DNA of 24,528 bases from JBCCCJ01 sp039029315. Its GTDB lineage: Bacteria; Bacteroidota; Bacteroidia; J057. The stretch is from positions 1 to 24,528 of the forward strand of contig JBCCGK010000143.1 in assembly GCA_039029315.1 (NCBI GenBank). The letters run 5' to 3'. Of the stretch, positions 1 through 9,431 are shown piece after piece; position 1 is the stretch's first letter; the number at the start of each line of letters is the position of its first letter. The notes beneath the pieces are model-generated. The model did no database searches. It was not told where the DNA came from and saw only the letters and a list, made by a program, of their open reading frames with translations. Both the position numbers and the translations under genes were made by a program.

Positions 1-156
1 GTTTTGGAATCTGTGCTGAGAATTTTTATGGGGTATTTTTTTCTCAGCCAAGGCCCTTTTTTGTTCTCATAGCGGTGCTATGGGAACAAAAAAAGCCGCA
101 GAATGAGGAAAAAAGACGCATACAAAAAATAAGTAATAGATTTCCAAACAGTCTCT
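1..156 (+). mobile_element. MITE-like element, copy 1 (left end cut by window)
   Basis: This closely matches the copies at 10941-11103 and 24138-24208. The window opens about 7 bases inside the left terminal repeat. The right terminal repeat (ttccaaacagtctct) ends at 156. Internally there is a hairpin around 61-90 (ttgttctcatag / ctatgggaacaa, one mismatch) and an A-rich right half. It has no coding capacity, and the short minus-strand frame crossing it is not credible. The element type is inferred from terminal inverted repeats and multiple copies. Confidence 0.75.
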
Positions 157-190
157 TAGATTTTTTGCGCAAACATTCAAAGTGAGAGAT

Positions 191-342
191 CATTCCAGAC
201 GAAGAAAGGAGCTTTATCCACCAAGAGAGATCTGGAATCTGCTTCTCCTGCTGAGACTTGTTTGCCTGAGGCATAAATCGAAGTAGCAGAGAGGGAGATT
301 CCAGATATTTTTCCTCGTTTCACTCGCAAAAATTCTGGAATG
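191..342. repeat. alternating ATTCCAGA repeats downstream of susD
   Basis: The octamer attccaga occurs at 191-199 and 298-305, and its complement tctggaat at 231-239 and 333-342. The four copies alternate in orientation, so two nested stem-loops could form. The tract lies 3' of the SusD gene, between it and the MITE copy. It may be a REP-like palindromic unit or a 3'-UTR structure. Nothing else is seen in the gene-free stretch 157-389. Confidence 0.45.
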
Positions 343-389
343 ACGCACTCGGGCGTTTTTTTACCAAAATCCGAGATGACTCATATACT

Positions 390-2117
390 CTACCAACCAG
401 GATTGTTGGTAAGATTCGGATTGACATCCAAAGCGCTTTGCGGTAAGGGAAACAGATAATATTTATCATCCCATCTCCGATTCGTATTGGCGTAGCGGGT
501 TCTTGGTCCTTCCAGATCTCCATTCAGGGCAGAGTTTTCAGGGATGCCTTCTACATGACCGTATACCTGATCTCCCAGACGATAGCGCCAAATGTCCATC
601 ATACGATGGCCGCCTTCCCCGGCAAATTCATATCTGCGTTCCAGCAGAACTGCATCAATGTAGGCATTGCCAGTGGTTCCATTCATGAGAACGGTGGGAA
701 CATCACCAATTCCATTGTAGCTCGGCATACCTACCCTGTTTCGTACCATATTGACATAGGTCAATGCTTCAGGATTGTTATCAGCTGCAAGCGCTTCGGC
801 CATCATCAGGAGGACTTCTGCATAACGGAAGATCTTATAGTCTGCGTGTCCTCTTTTGGTATTGATATAAATCAGGGTAATGTTATCATCGAGGCTGAGT
901 CCAACATATTTTCTGATGAGGTAGCCTGTATCCATACCAGTATTCCGATCTCCACGATCAGCATTGACAGTGGCTGAATCGGGATGAGGCTGGTAGGCAT
1001 AGAGTTCTGAACCCCCACCATCTCTGGTTTGCAACATATCTCCGGGAAGGATCAAAGAGGCACGCAGGCGCGGATCTCTGTCTGTAAAAGCATCTGCTGG
1101 ATCGTAAGTGGGATCATCCACTGGTGCAAGGCCATTGATCGTTTGAAAGGATTGAACCAGATTCCAGGTCGCACCATACTGGGCCTGATTGTTCCCCGCA
1201 CCCTCACCCGTTCCAAAGTAGGCTCCCCTGGGAAGACCTTTAAAGGAAATTTGTTCATAGGGAAGGAGATTATCTACATACACTCTGGAAAGAACAGTCG
1301 CAGTAGATGGACTGCTGCCATCATAATCAGAGTCGGGCATAAACAGTCTTCGGAAACCATCTATCCCGTCATCGAGCGACATTCCACTTCCCTGAATGAT
1401 TTGTCTACAGGCTGCTTCAGCGCCATCATAGAGTTCAGATGGGTTGGAATGCCAGCCAACCGCATTGAGGTAGGCTCTTGCCTTCAGAGTCAATGCAGCC
1501 CACTTTGTCACTCTTCCTGCATCACTGCCGGGATAGGATTCGGGCAATATCTGTGCAATGGCTTCCAATTCACTGATCACAAAGTCAAATACGACCTCTC
1601 TTTGGCCCTCATTGGAAGGAAAGAAATCCAGGTCCTGTGGTTCTGTTACCAGGGGTATATCTCCATGAAGTAATACCATCCGTTCATAGAGCATGGCGCG
1701 GATAAAACGAGCTTCAGCCTCAACCCGTGTAGCTATATCAGGGTCTGAAAATTCGGCACCCGGAATACGGGCGATCAATTCATTACAATGTCTGATGTCA
1801 TCGTATCGGTAAAAATGTAATTTTCTGTGCGGCGTATTTGCATCAGAGGCCAACCAGTTTAGCTTGGCTTTTTCATTTCCTCCATTCCGTCTCCAACCAT
1901 CATCTGTATACAGCCACATTCTGTTATCGCTCTTTTGTTGATCCAAAAAAGGCAAGAAAGTATAGAGATAGTTGGAAGCGATGATCATGTCCGCTTCTGT
2001 CTTGAACACAGAAGCAGAAGTATACTCATCTATGGGAGAAACATCGAGGTATTCATTGATATTACAAGCCCCGAGAAATATCGATATGCCGATGAAGGCG
2101 AATATTATCTTTTTCAT
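390..2117 (-). CDS. SusD/RagB-family glycan-binding outer-membrane lipoprotein
   Basis: A 575-residue surface lipoprotein of the SusD/RagB family. Such proteins cap the SusC channel and capture oligosaccharide. The N-terminus is a lipoprotein signal with lipobox FLGAC (Cys18), followed by the usual NxxEYLDVSP start. The C-terminal part carries features typical of SusD: KIFRYAEVLLMMAEALA, ALTYVNMVRNRVGMP, LLERRYEFAGEGGHRMMDIWRYR, and a terminus ending in NPNLTNNPGW. It starts 11 bp after the SusC stop, so the two are co-transcribed. Length is normal for the family. The substrate cannot be read from the sequence, although the neighbouring sulfatase suggests a sulfated glycan. Confidence 0.95.
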   Translation of the reverse strand: MKKIIFAFIGISIFLGACNINEYLDVSPIDEYTSASVFKTEADMIIASNYLYTFLPFLDQQKSDNRMWLYTDDGWRRNGGNEKAKLNWLASDANTPHRKLHFYRYDDIRHCNELIARIPGAEFSDPDIATRVEAEARFIRAMLYERMVLLHGDIPLVTEPQDLDFFPSNEGQREVVFDFVISELEAIAQILPESYPGSDAGRVTKWAALTLKARAYLNAVGWHSNPSELYDGAEAACRQIIQGSGMSLDDGIDGFRRLFMPDSDYDGSSPSTATVLSRVYVDNLLPYEQISFKGLPRGAYFGTGEGAGNNQAQYGATWNLVQSFQTINGLAPVDDPTYDPADAFTDRDPRLRASLILPGDMLQTRDGGGSELYAYQPHPDSATVNADRGDRNTGMDTGYLIRKYVGLSLDDNITLIYINTKRGHADYKIFRYAEVLLMMAEALAADNNPEALTYVNMVRNRVGMPSYNGIGDVPTVLMNGTTGNAYIDAVLLERRYEFAGEGGHRMMDIWRYRLGDQVYGHVEGIPENSALNGDLEGPRTRYANTNRRWDDKYYLFPLPQSALDVNPNLTNNPGW

Positions 2118-2128
2118 AATTGCTTAGG

Positions 2129-5100
2129 TTAAAATTTGATGTTTGCACCGAATGCAGTGGTGAGAGGGAGTGGATAACGGAATGTGCCTGTTCCAAGTTC
2201 AGGATCCCATCCTGTATCAAAGGAAGGATTATTGGTCCAGAGGACGCCTATGTTCTCCACCGAAACGTACACATCCAAACCAGAGACAAGCTTCAGTTTT
2301 TCCAGCAAATTCCTATTGAATGTATAGCTCAAATTGACATTCTTCAGTTTGATATAGGCGTTGTTCTGGATCAGGTGGGATACATTTTGATTATAGGGAA
2401 TGACATTAGAAGCAGTTGCCTCTGGGAAGGTTGCTTCCATATTGTCGGGTCGCCAGGTATCCATTTGATAGACAAAAGGAGCAACATCTCCGGTAAAAGG
2501 ATTTAGGTTGACTCCGTTCCGCCACCACTGAAATCCTCTCAACACACCATAGACCCGGGCAGAAAGACTAAATCCAGCATAAGAGACACCGAGATTGAAT
2601 CCGATCCGGTAGTTATCCTGGGTATTTTCTTTCAGTACTACCCTGTCATCAGCATTGATTACCCCGTCAGCTGCATCTGGGATGCTATCACCATCGGTAT
2701 CTACTGTGAGCTGATCGACATATCGGAATCCCCCAATATAGCGTCCAAATTCATCTCCATGAGAAGAGACCGCCGACTGATCAATGGGATCACCATTGGC
2801 AGCGACATTGGTTTCCAGATCACTTTGGTTGTTGAAGAATCCATTCGTCTCATAGCCAAACCAGTTGCCAAAAACAGGCAAACCGATGTCTTGAAAATTG
2901 GTATTGCTGTTGTTGAGTGGACTGACGCCTTCGGTATTCGTAATCTCACTGTCATAATAGGTCAGGTTGGCTGTGGCAAAATAAGACACTTTTCCGACCG
3001 TATTGTTATGAGAAAGTTCTGCTTCATAGCCCCATGATCTTGCGTCATAGACATTGTCCAGAACCCCATCCAGCCCCCCTTCTGCGGAGGTCAACAATTG
3101 GGTGATAATATCACTCCTGTTATCAACAAAGTATTCAGCAGTAAGGCCCAATTTTCCTTTCCACATCACGAGATCCAGACCCAGGTTGATCTTTTCTGAC
3201 GTCTCCCATCTCAGATTGGGATTGACTGCTGAACCAAGGTTAAGCGTGGGTGCGACTACCCCACCAAAGGCGATTCCGCTTGGATTAAATGCGACCCTTT
3301 CTACAACATTGATGGAGCCATCATCTCCGTTCTGTCCCCATGAACCTCTCAGTTTCAACACATCCACAAAATTTGCATTATCCATAAAGCCTTCCTCGGT
3401 GACATTCCAGCCAACAGAGACAGCAGGAAAATATCCCCATCGATTGGCAGGACCAAAGTTAGAACTTGCATCTGCCCGGAAGTTAAATTCCACCAGGTAT
3501 TTGGCCATATAATCGTAGGCAAGCCGTCCAAAATAGGATAGGGTCTTGCGATTGTCTCCCCGAGTAGAAGAATTGCCAAATCCATTGATGGTTTGTCCCA
3601 GTGTGAGATTCTGAATGGCAGGCAGAATAAAATTGGATCTGTCAGCTTGTAGCCCTACACTTTCGCCCTCTTGTGTCTGTAATCCAGCCAGGATATTGAT
3701 ACTGTGCTTGTCACCTAATGACAACTCGTATCTGGCTGTCGTAAGAGTATTGATACTGAAGATTTTGGCTGAAGAAAACAACAAATTCCTATCTGCAGCA
3801 TTGACGGGAATATTTTCTCCTACCTGATTGAGTTCCAGATCCAGAAGGGCATACTCATAAGGGGTATTCCATGTTTCCTGAAAAGCATTGGTATTGGTAT
3901 ACGATACCCTGCCCTCAATGTAGAGGTTGTCAATTGGATTCAATTCGGCATATAGCTGAAGGTTCAGTGCATCGTTTTTTTGTTTGTTATAAGAACCAGA
4001 AGTAGCCCTACCTAAAGGGTTGGCTTCTCCCCCTGCGGCTCCTTTGTCAACATAGGTTCCGTCAGACAGTTGAATGGGAAAGAAGGGACGGCCTCTGACA
4101 TTATTCGACTCCACACTCGGAACATTGTTCGTATTTCGTATCGAGTTGGAAGCATTCGCCCCAATGGTCAGCCAGTCTGTCACGTCAGCATCAAGCTTCA
4201 ATCGAAGATTATATCTTCTGAAATTGTCCGAACCAACCAACAGTCCATTCTGATTCAGATACCCCATATTGAAAAAATAGCCTACCCTATCAGAACCACC
4301 GTTTATGGTGACGTTGTGAGAAGCCTGACCAGCATTTTCACTGTATAGCTCATCTACCCATGCAGTCTCAGGATAGAAACCACTTGCTGCTCTGGAAATA
4401 TCAGCATCAGAGAAAGGCACACTTACGTCCCCAGGCGTTAAGCTGGGATCATTCCTCAAGGCTTCTCCAATGGCAGCTTCGTTGGAGAACTCCATGAATT
4501 CCTGAGATTTGGCCAGTTGTGCGGTTTGGGCAGGTGACTGTCGGGAATAATTCACGTTGTAACTCACGGACATGCGCTCACTTCTTCCCGTGTTTTTTGT
4601 CGTGATCAGGATGACCCCATTGGCACTTCTGGCTCCATAGATCGCAGTAGCTGCTGCATCTTTCAGAACGGATACCGAGGCAATATCTGCGGGGTTGACA
4701 TCATTGATCGACCCCTCAAATCCATCGATCAGGACCAGGGCATTTTTTTCCTCCAAAGCACTGACTGCTCTCACTCTCAGGTTAATATCAGACCCCAGTC
4801 TGCCACTGTTTTGATTGATGATCAGTCCAGGTACTGCCCCGACCAAAGAATTCTGAACATTCGTTACCGGCCGTTTTTCAATTTCCAGGGCTTCAGCATT
4901 CACCTGCGAAATCGCGGCGGACACTTTGCTTTTTCCCTGCGTTCCATATCCGACAACGACAACTTCATTCAAAGAAGCAGCGCTTTCTGTCAGAGAGACG
5001 TTGATTTCGGACCGACCATCAAGCCTTACGTCCATGGTTTCATATCCAAAGTAGGAAATGATCAGGGTAGTAATCTCATCAGCTACTGTAATCTGGTATT

Positions 5101-5692
5101 TTCCTTCCTCGTTTGTTAAAGCGCCTTGATTGGTTCCTCTGGCCCGAACAGCAGCACCAACAAGTGGAATACCTTCTGCTCCAGTTACGGTTCCACTGAT
5201 GGTTTTTTCCAGGGTTTTCTTCAGCAGATAATTGGATGTACTTTTGATCTTACTGATCGGATTGCTACGATTGGGCTGAACCTTGAGGTTTCCCTTATTT
5301 TCGATCTTTTGTATCCTGTTAATATTTCGCGCCAATTTCCGGGCATCCCGAATTCCTTTTTTACTTTTTTCAAAAACAAGGAAATATTTCTCGCCATAGA
5401 CCTTGTAGTCAAAGGTGGTATTGGCCAATAAGCGCTTCATGGCCTGGTCGAGCATTTCTCCTGGCTGGTATTGAAAATCGACCTTGATGACTGATACCAG
5501 ACTGGTGTTGTAGGAGAAAAATACTTCATATTTTTCTCCAAGTTCTTCGAGGGCCTCATTCAGGGGCCGACTTTCATTGGGTTCTTCTCTCCATTCTCTA
5601 TCAAAAGCCTGAAGAGGCGAGGAGAATAACAAGCCCCAACTAGCTGCGAGGAATAACAGCCAAAGCGGTTGGATCATAGTAGTAAGTTTCAT
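2129..5692 (-). CDS. SusC/RagA-family TonB-dependent transporter with STN signalling domain
   Basis: A 1187-residue outer-membrane transporter. In order it has a signal peptide (1-29), a secretin/TonB short N-terminal (STN) domain (about 43-108), a basic linker, a carboxypeptidase-D-like regulatory domain (about 164-236, SGTVTGAEGIPLVGA), the SusC signature LNEVVVVGYGTQG (241-253), a plug (LKDAAATAIYGARSANGVILITTK), and a beta-barrel ending in an aromatic residue (GANIKF). The STN domain is what couples such receptors to FecR/ECF sigma switches. This fits the sigma/FecR pair just upstream. The ATG start at 5692 is followed by a convincing signal peptide. The FecR stop lies 55 bp upstream, so this is one operon or a closely coupled one. 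The substrate is unknown. Confidence 0.95.
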   Translation of the reverse strand: MKLTTMIQPLWLLFLAASWGLLFSSPLQAFDREWREEPNESRPLNEALEELGEKYEVFFSYNTSLVSVIKVDFQYQPGEMLDQAMKRLLANTTFDYKVYGEKYFLVFEKSKKGIRDARKLARNINRIQKIENKGNLKVQPNRSNPISKIKSTSNYLLKKTLEKTISGTVTGAEGIPLVGAAVRARGTNQGALTNEEGKYQITVADEITTLIISYFGYETMDVRLDGRSEINVSLTESAASLNEVVVVGYGTQGKSKVSAAISQVNAEALEIEKRPVTNVQNSLVGAVPGLIINQNSGRLGSDINLRVRAVSALEEKNALVLIDGFEGSINDVNPADIASVSVLKDAAATAIYGARSANGVILITTKNTGRSERMSVSYNVNYSRQSPAQTAQLAKSQEFMEFSNEAAIGEALRNDPSLTPGDVSVPFSDADISRAASGFYPETAWVDELYSENAGQASHNVTINGGSDRVGYFFNMGYLNQNGLLVGSDNFRRYNLRLKLDADVTDWLTIGANASNSIRNTNNVPSVESNNVRGRPFFPIQLSDGTYVDKGAAGGEANPLGRATSGSYNKQKNDALNLQLYAELNPIDNLYIEGRVSYTNTNAFQETWNTPYEYALLDLELNQVGENIPVNAADRNLLFSSAKIFSINTLTTARYELSLGDKHSINILAGLQTQEGESVGLQADRSNFILPAIQNLTLGQTINGFGNSSTRGDNRKTLSYFGRLAYDYMAKYLVEFNFRADASSNFGPANRWGYFPAVSVGWNVTEEGFMDNANFVDVLKLRGSWGQNGDDGSINVVERVAFNPSGIAFGGVVAPTLNLGSAVNPNLRWETSEKINLGLDLVMWKGKLGLTAEYFVDNRSDIITQLLTSAEGGLDGVLDNVYDARSWGYEAELSHNNTVGKVSYFATANLTYYDSEITNTEGVSPLNNSNTNFQDIGLPVFGNWFGYETNGFFNNQSDLETNVAANGDPIDQSAVSSHGDEFGRYIGGFRYVDQLTVDTDGDSIPDAADGVINADDRVVLKENTQDNYRIGFNLGVSYAGFSLSARVYGVLRGFQWWRNGVNLNPFTGDVAPFVYQMDTWRPDNMEATFPEATASNVIPYNQNVSHLIQNNAYIKLKNVNLSYTFNRNLLEKLKLVSGLDVYVSVENIGVLWTNNPSFDTGWDPELGTGTFRYPLPLTTAFGANIKF

Positions 5693-5747
5693 AAGTGTGG
5701 AATTAATTTATCTGAAAATCAAACAAACCTGCGTTTATCCCTGATTC

Positions 5748-6755
5748 TCAATGAATAATCAAGCGCCTGCCTTCTTGCGTGATTTCTGTATTGAAAATCC
5801 CTTCGAGGATAGGGATGGCAATTTCAAGTTCGTCCATGGGGAGCCGAACCGTTGTCTCCAGTTCCAACAATTGCTGATTTCTCAGGTCGATTTCGACTCC
5901 GTAGATATCTGTGATGTTGGTGAAAATTTCCTGGGTTGGCCGGTCTTTCAAAATCAGGATCCCATCCTTCCAGGAGCTATGAGCTTCTCCAGAAGCCTCT
6001 TTTCGTTGGGTTAGTTTGTGGGAGGAGGAAGAATAAACAACAAAGTCTCCGGCATCCAGATATTTTTCCTCCTTCCCTGCACCGAGTTTTATTTTCCCTT
6101 CTTCAAGAAAAACCGCTGTTTGGTCCCCCCTATTTTTGACATTGAAGGAGGTGCCCAATACTCGAATAGATACCTCATTTGTGATGACAACAAATGGCGA
6201 ATTTGTCGTGGGTTCTGGTGCTACCTCAAAAAATGCTTCACCTGTCAACCAGACTTTTCTTTCGCTGTCTGTTTGCCATTGTTTTGCAAGCCTGATTTCT
6301 GAGTTAGCATTGAGTTTGACAACTGAGCCATCTTCGAGCTTGATGGTTTGCCATTCCCCATATGTGGTAGCATAGGTCTGATATTGTATGGGCTGAGTCA
6401 GCCAAATGCCTCCCAATATCCCCAAGAGCAAGAGGATAGAGGCAGCAATTGCCAGTTTTTTGTAGGAGAGCCGACGGATACTGGATGATTGCTGAACTTG
6501 ATCTTGGCTACTTTGGATGACTTTCCTAAATCGGTTTTCCAATTGATCTCGTTCAGGGGATTTCTTTTCGAAGAAGGAACTAACACTCAAAACCAATTCT
6601 TTTGCTTCCTCAGCCAATGCTTCACTGTCAGGATTTTTCAAGCAGAACTCTCTCCAAACTGCTTCGGTTTCAGGTCCGGGTTTCAGCACCCATTCTCTGA
6701 AAACGGGATTCGAAGCCAGTTCGTCAAGTGTGCGAATGTTACGATGATTCTCCAT
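5748..6755 (-). CDS. FecR-family anti-sigma factor
   Basis: An inner-membrane anti-sigma factor of about 335 residues that relays receptor occupancy to the neighbouring ECF sigma factor. It has a cytoplasmic helical N-terminus (about 1-98) and a single membrane segment near 101-119 (LAIAASILLLLGILGGIWL). A periplasmic FecR domain follows (YATTYGEWQTIKLEDGSVVKLNANSEI through GTSFNVKN). The C-terminal DUF4974-type segment resembles an STN fold (DRPTQEIFTNITDIYGVEID). I chose the ATG at 6755 because the frame can be extended two codons only by using a TTG at 6761. It lies 71 bp after the sigma stop and upstream of SusC, the usual order for this module. Confidence 0.93.
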   Translation of the reverse strand: MENHRNIRTLDELASNPVFREWVLKPGPETEAVWREFCLKNPDSEALAEEAKELVLSVSSFFEKKSPERDQLENRFRKVIQSSQDQVQQSSSIRRLSYKKLAIAASILLLLGILGGIWLTQPIQYQTYATTYGEWQTIKLEDGSVVKLNANSEIRLAKQWQTDSERKVWLTGEAFFEVAPEPTTNSPFVVITNEVSIRVLGTSFNVKNRGDQTAVFLEEGKIKLGAGKEEKYLDAGDFVVYSSSSHKLTQRKEASGEAHSSWKDGILILKDRPTQEIFTNITDIYGVEIDLRNQQLLELETTVRLPMDELEIAIPILEGIFNTEITQEGRRLIIH

Positions 6756-6826
6756 TATCAATTGGGTCTTGATTATGGAGAGAGGGGAGGAAACGTAATT
6801 TATAATACCTCTTTAAGAATTTTTTT

Positions 6827-7432
6827 TTAAAAAAACAGAGAAACCAATAGGAAAAAATGTTGACTGAAGCGGCTCGTTTTTGGCAGGGAGTTTTTGCGCA
6901 TATTTTTCAGGGCTCTATACACACTATTTCTAACGACCTGAATACCAACAGACTGTATCTCCGAGATTTCCTCAAAAGACAAGTTCTCAAAGTACCGCAG
7001 ATAGATAATTTCTCTTTGATGTGGGGAAAGTGAGGCAATGCGAGATCTGAGCCATTCTTTTCTGTATGCCTCGGTTTCTTCTTCGCACAATTGAGATTCG
7101 ACTGTTTCTGTTGTTGTCAATTGCCCATGTTTACTTTCCTGAAATCGCCGACCTAAGCGATTTTTATGCAGATGAGCGTGCATATTTCTTCTCAGACACT
7201 TGAACAAATACATGTCTATCCTTTGGATGTCGGCAAATTGGTGAGGGTGTTGAATCAACCAGACAAATAGATCGTGAATCACATCTTTGACCAGGTTTTC
7301 ATCAGCTTCTATGCTACATCCATACCGAAGGAGGCTTTTATAATACAGGATATATATTTCCTGAATGACATGAAGATTCCCCTTTTCGGCTATCGAAAGG
7401 AGCTTTTCAGTATGGAGAATCCTGTTGTCCAT
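6827..7432 (-). CDS. ECF RNA polymerase sigma factor (FecI-like, Bacteroidota type)
   Basis: A 201-residue sigma-70-family ECF factor. Region 2 spans about 24-95 (YILYYKSLLRYG, LVKDVIHDLFVWLIQHP, IDMYLFKCLRRNM). Region 4 spans about 133-180 (LSPHQREIIYLRYFENLSFEEISEIQ, NSVYRALKNMR). The protein ends with a hydrophobic tail (FFLLVSLFF) that is longer than usual. It heads the minus-strand cluster of FecR, SusC and SusD and probably directs transcription of the SusC/D genes once FecR releases it. The ATG at 7432 is the first codon of the frame. The sulfatase starts 214 bp away in the other direction. Confidence 0.93.
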   Translation of the reverse strand: MDNRILHTEKLLSIAEKGNLHVIQEIYILYYKSLLRYGCSIEADENLVKDVIHDLFVWLIQHPHQFADIQRIDMYLFKCLRRNMHAHLHKNRLGRRFQESKHGQLTTTETVESQLCEEETEAYRKEWLRSRIASLSPHQREIIYLRYFENLSFEEISEIQSVGIQVVRNSVYRALKNMRKNSLPKTSRFSQHFFLLVSLFF

Positions 7433-7609
7433 TTGTTACTGATTGTCCATCTCTTGCAGGCTTAGCATCAATTTAAATAAATTTAGTTAATTACCTACCA
7501 TTAGATCCACTTGCTTTTTTGTTGAGATTCTTCATCATGCGCGTTGAGTGTCCTTGAATTTAGGCGACCCTGTTCTCTGCCAGAGGAACTCTGTGTCAAG
7601 TTGATAAAA

Positions 7610-7625
7610 ATATTCATGAGAATAT
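7610..7625. promoter_or_regulatory. small palindrome upstream of sulfatase
   Basis: The sequence atattc-atga-gaatat is a perfect 6-bp inverted repeat 21 bp before the sulfatase ATG. It could be an operator or a leader hairpin. It is short enough to occur by chance in A/T-rich DNA. Confidence 0.2.
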
Positions 7626-7646
7626 ATATTCCGATCTAGATACCAT

Positions 7647-9182
7647 ATGCTTCTTCGAAAACAAAATCGTCAAAGACTACAACTTGTGCCGATGTTTGGG
7701 TACATGATCCTTTGGGCCTTGTCGGTAGCTTGTTCTTCCGATCCTCGTCCCCCCAATATCCTGTTTGTCATGACTGACGACCATGCCTATCACCAAATGA
7801 GCCTGGCAGGGAATCCCTTGATCCAAACCCCCAACCTCGATCGCCTGGCTGAAGAAGGAGTCTGGTTCAACAATTCTTTTTGCACCAATTCCCTTTGTGC
7901 GCCGGCTCGTGCTGCAATTTTGACTGGATGTTTGTCTAACATCAATGGCATCCTGGGCAATTCGGAAAGCAAAGAGCGAATCGAGCGTCTAGACCCTGAT
8001 TTGCCGACTTTCCCACGCATGTTGCAACGCGCGGGTTATCAGACTGCCTTGATTGGCAAATGGCACCTCCCGCATGAGCCACGCGGATTCGACTACTCCT
8101 GTATTCTGCCTGGCCAAGGCCTCTATGTTGATCCCGATCTGATCGAAAACGGCATACGGAAAAAGTTTCAGGGCTATGTGACCGATATCATCACAGACCT
8201 GGCTTTGGCGTATCTCAAGAAGAGAAAACCGGAGAAACCCTTTTGCCTGCTTTACCAGCACAAAGGGCCTCACCGACCTTTTTCACCGGCTCCTCGCCAC
8301 AGGAATCTATATGAAGACATCGATTTTCCACATCCGGAGACCTTTCATGACGACTATAGCAGCCGCCAGATCGCTGCCAAAGCCCTGGATATGCGTTTCG
8401 AACAAAGTTTGGCTCGTGATTATGAAGAGTTGCCAACCGGGCTTTCGGAAGCAGATAAAAAGGAATGGATATATCAGCGATTTGTCAAAGACCATTACCG
8501 AGCCTTGCAAAGTATTGATGAAGGAATCGGTCGCCTGCTGGCTTATCTGGATGAGCAGGGTCTCAGTGATCAGACCCTGGTGATTTACACCACCGACAAT
8601 GGGTTTTATCTCGGGGAACATGGCTGGTACGACAAGCGGTTTATGTATGAACCTTCGCTTCGCATCCCCCTGTTAATGCGCTACCCCAACGCCATCGAGT
8701 CAGGTCAGATCGATGAACATATGGTTATGAACATCGACCTGGCGCCTACCATTCTTGATTATGCAGGAATCACTGTACCCCAACAAATGCAGGGCGAAAG
8801 CCTGAAACCCTTGTTGGCTGGCAAAATAGATTCATGGCGCGAGACCATTTATTATTCCTATTACGAAAACTCCTGGACCCTACGCAATTTTACCCAGGCA
8901 GATTTGAGCGATTCGACATTTCAATTTTTCACAGCTCATCGCATTGGTCCCCACCGTGGCATCCGTAGCGATCGGCACAAACTGATCGAATACTATAGCA
9001 CAGAAGATTATTGGGAATTCTTTGACCTCGTTCGTGATCCACATGAGCTGAATAATCTGTATGCAGACCCAAAATACAAGGAGGTGATAGTCGACATGAC
9101 AGCCCGACTGAGAGAGCTGCAAAGGCAATACAAGGATGAAGATAGTTGGGAATCACTGGTTCGGCCCAATTACCAGGAATAA
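7647..9182 (+). CDS. S1-family sulfatase, exported lipoprotein
   Basis: A 511-residue type I sulfatase, which hydrolyses sulfate esters, here probably on a polysaccharide. The signature CAPAR at 84-88 is the CxPxR site whose Cys84 is matured to formylglycine. Metal ligands fit Asp44-Asp45 (NILFVMTDDHAYH) and the later YTTDNGFYLGEHGWYDK. IGKWHLP supplies the usual active-site Lys/His. The N-terminus has a lipobox LSVAC (Cys29), so it should be membrane-anchored; Met16 is an alternative start that keeps the lipobox. It is transcribed away from the sigma/FecR/SusC/SusD cluster, which suggests it works in the same glycan pathway. The exact sulfatase subfamily and substrate are not readable. Confidence 0.93.
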   Translation: MLLRKQNRQRLQLVPMFGYMILWALSVACSSDPRPPNILFVMTDDHAYHQMSLAGNPLIQTPNLDRLAEEGVWFNNSFCTNSLCAPARAAILTGCLSNINGILGNSESKERIERLDPDLPTFPRMLQRAGYQTALIGKWHLPHEPRGFDYSCILPGQGLYVDPDLIENGIRKKFQGYVTDIITDLALAYLKKRKPEKPFCLLYQHKGPHRPFSPAPRHRNLYEDIDFPHPETFHDDYSSRQIAAKALDMRFEQSLARDYEELPTGLSEADKKEWIYQRFVKDHYRALQSIDEGIGRLLAYLDEQGLSDQTLVIYTTDNGFYLGEHGWYDKRFMYEPSLRIPLLMRYPNAIESGQIDEHMVMNIDLAPTILDYAGITVPQQMQGESLKPLLAGKIDSWRETIYYSYYENSWTLRNFTQADLSDSTFQFFTAHRIGPHRGIRSDRHKLIEYYSTEDYWEFFDLVRDPHELNNLYADPKYKEVIVDMTARLRELQRQYKDEDSWESLVRPNYQE

Positions 9183-9431
9183 TTGTAGGTACTGAGCACT
9201 TTCCCATCGGATATCAGATAATCATGAATGAATGTCGAACAGCCAGTGTAGAAGAAAGGTACAGATGGGCTTTCCTTCTGTTATCCGGAGAACTTTTCAC
9301 GGAAATATCATAGGAATAGTAGCCCTCTTCCAAAGATAATCTGGAGAGGTTCATCATTCAAATGTCAGCAAGCAATGCTCACAATGAGCACTCAGACATT
9401 TTTCACAAGGAAGACATGCCACCTATTGTTT

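Noticed and set aside
44..274. A 76-codon minus-strand frame at the left edge
   Set aside because: It runs through the MITE copy and the ATTCCAGA tract; the composition is that of repeat DNA.
1029..1673. A 214-codon plus-strand open frame
   Set aside because: It lies wholly within the SusD gene on the opposite strand, has no family signature, and the SusD reading is far stronger.
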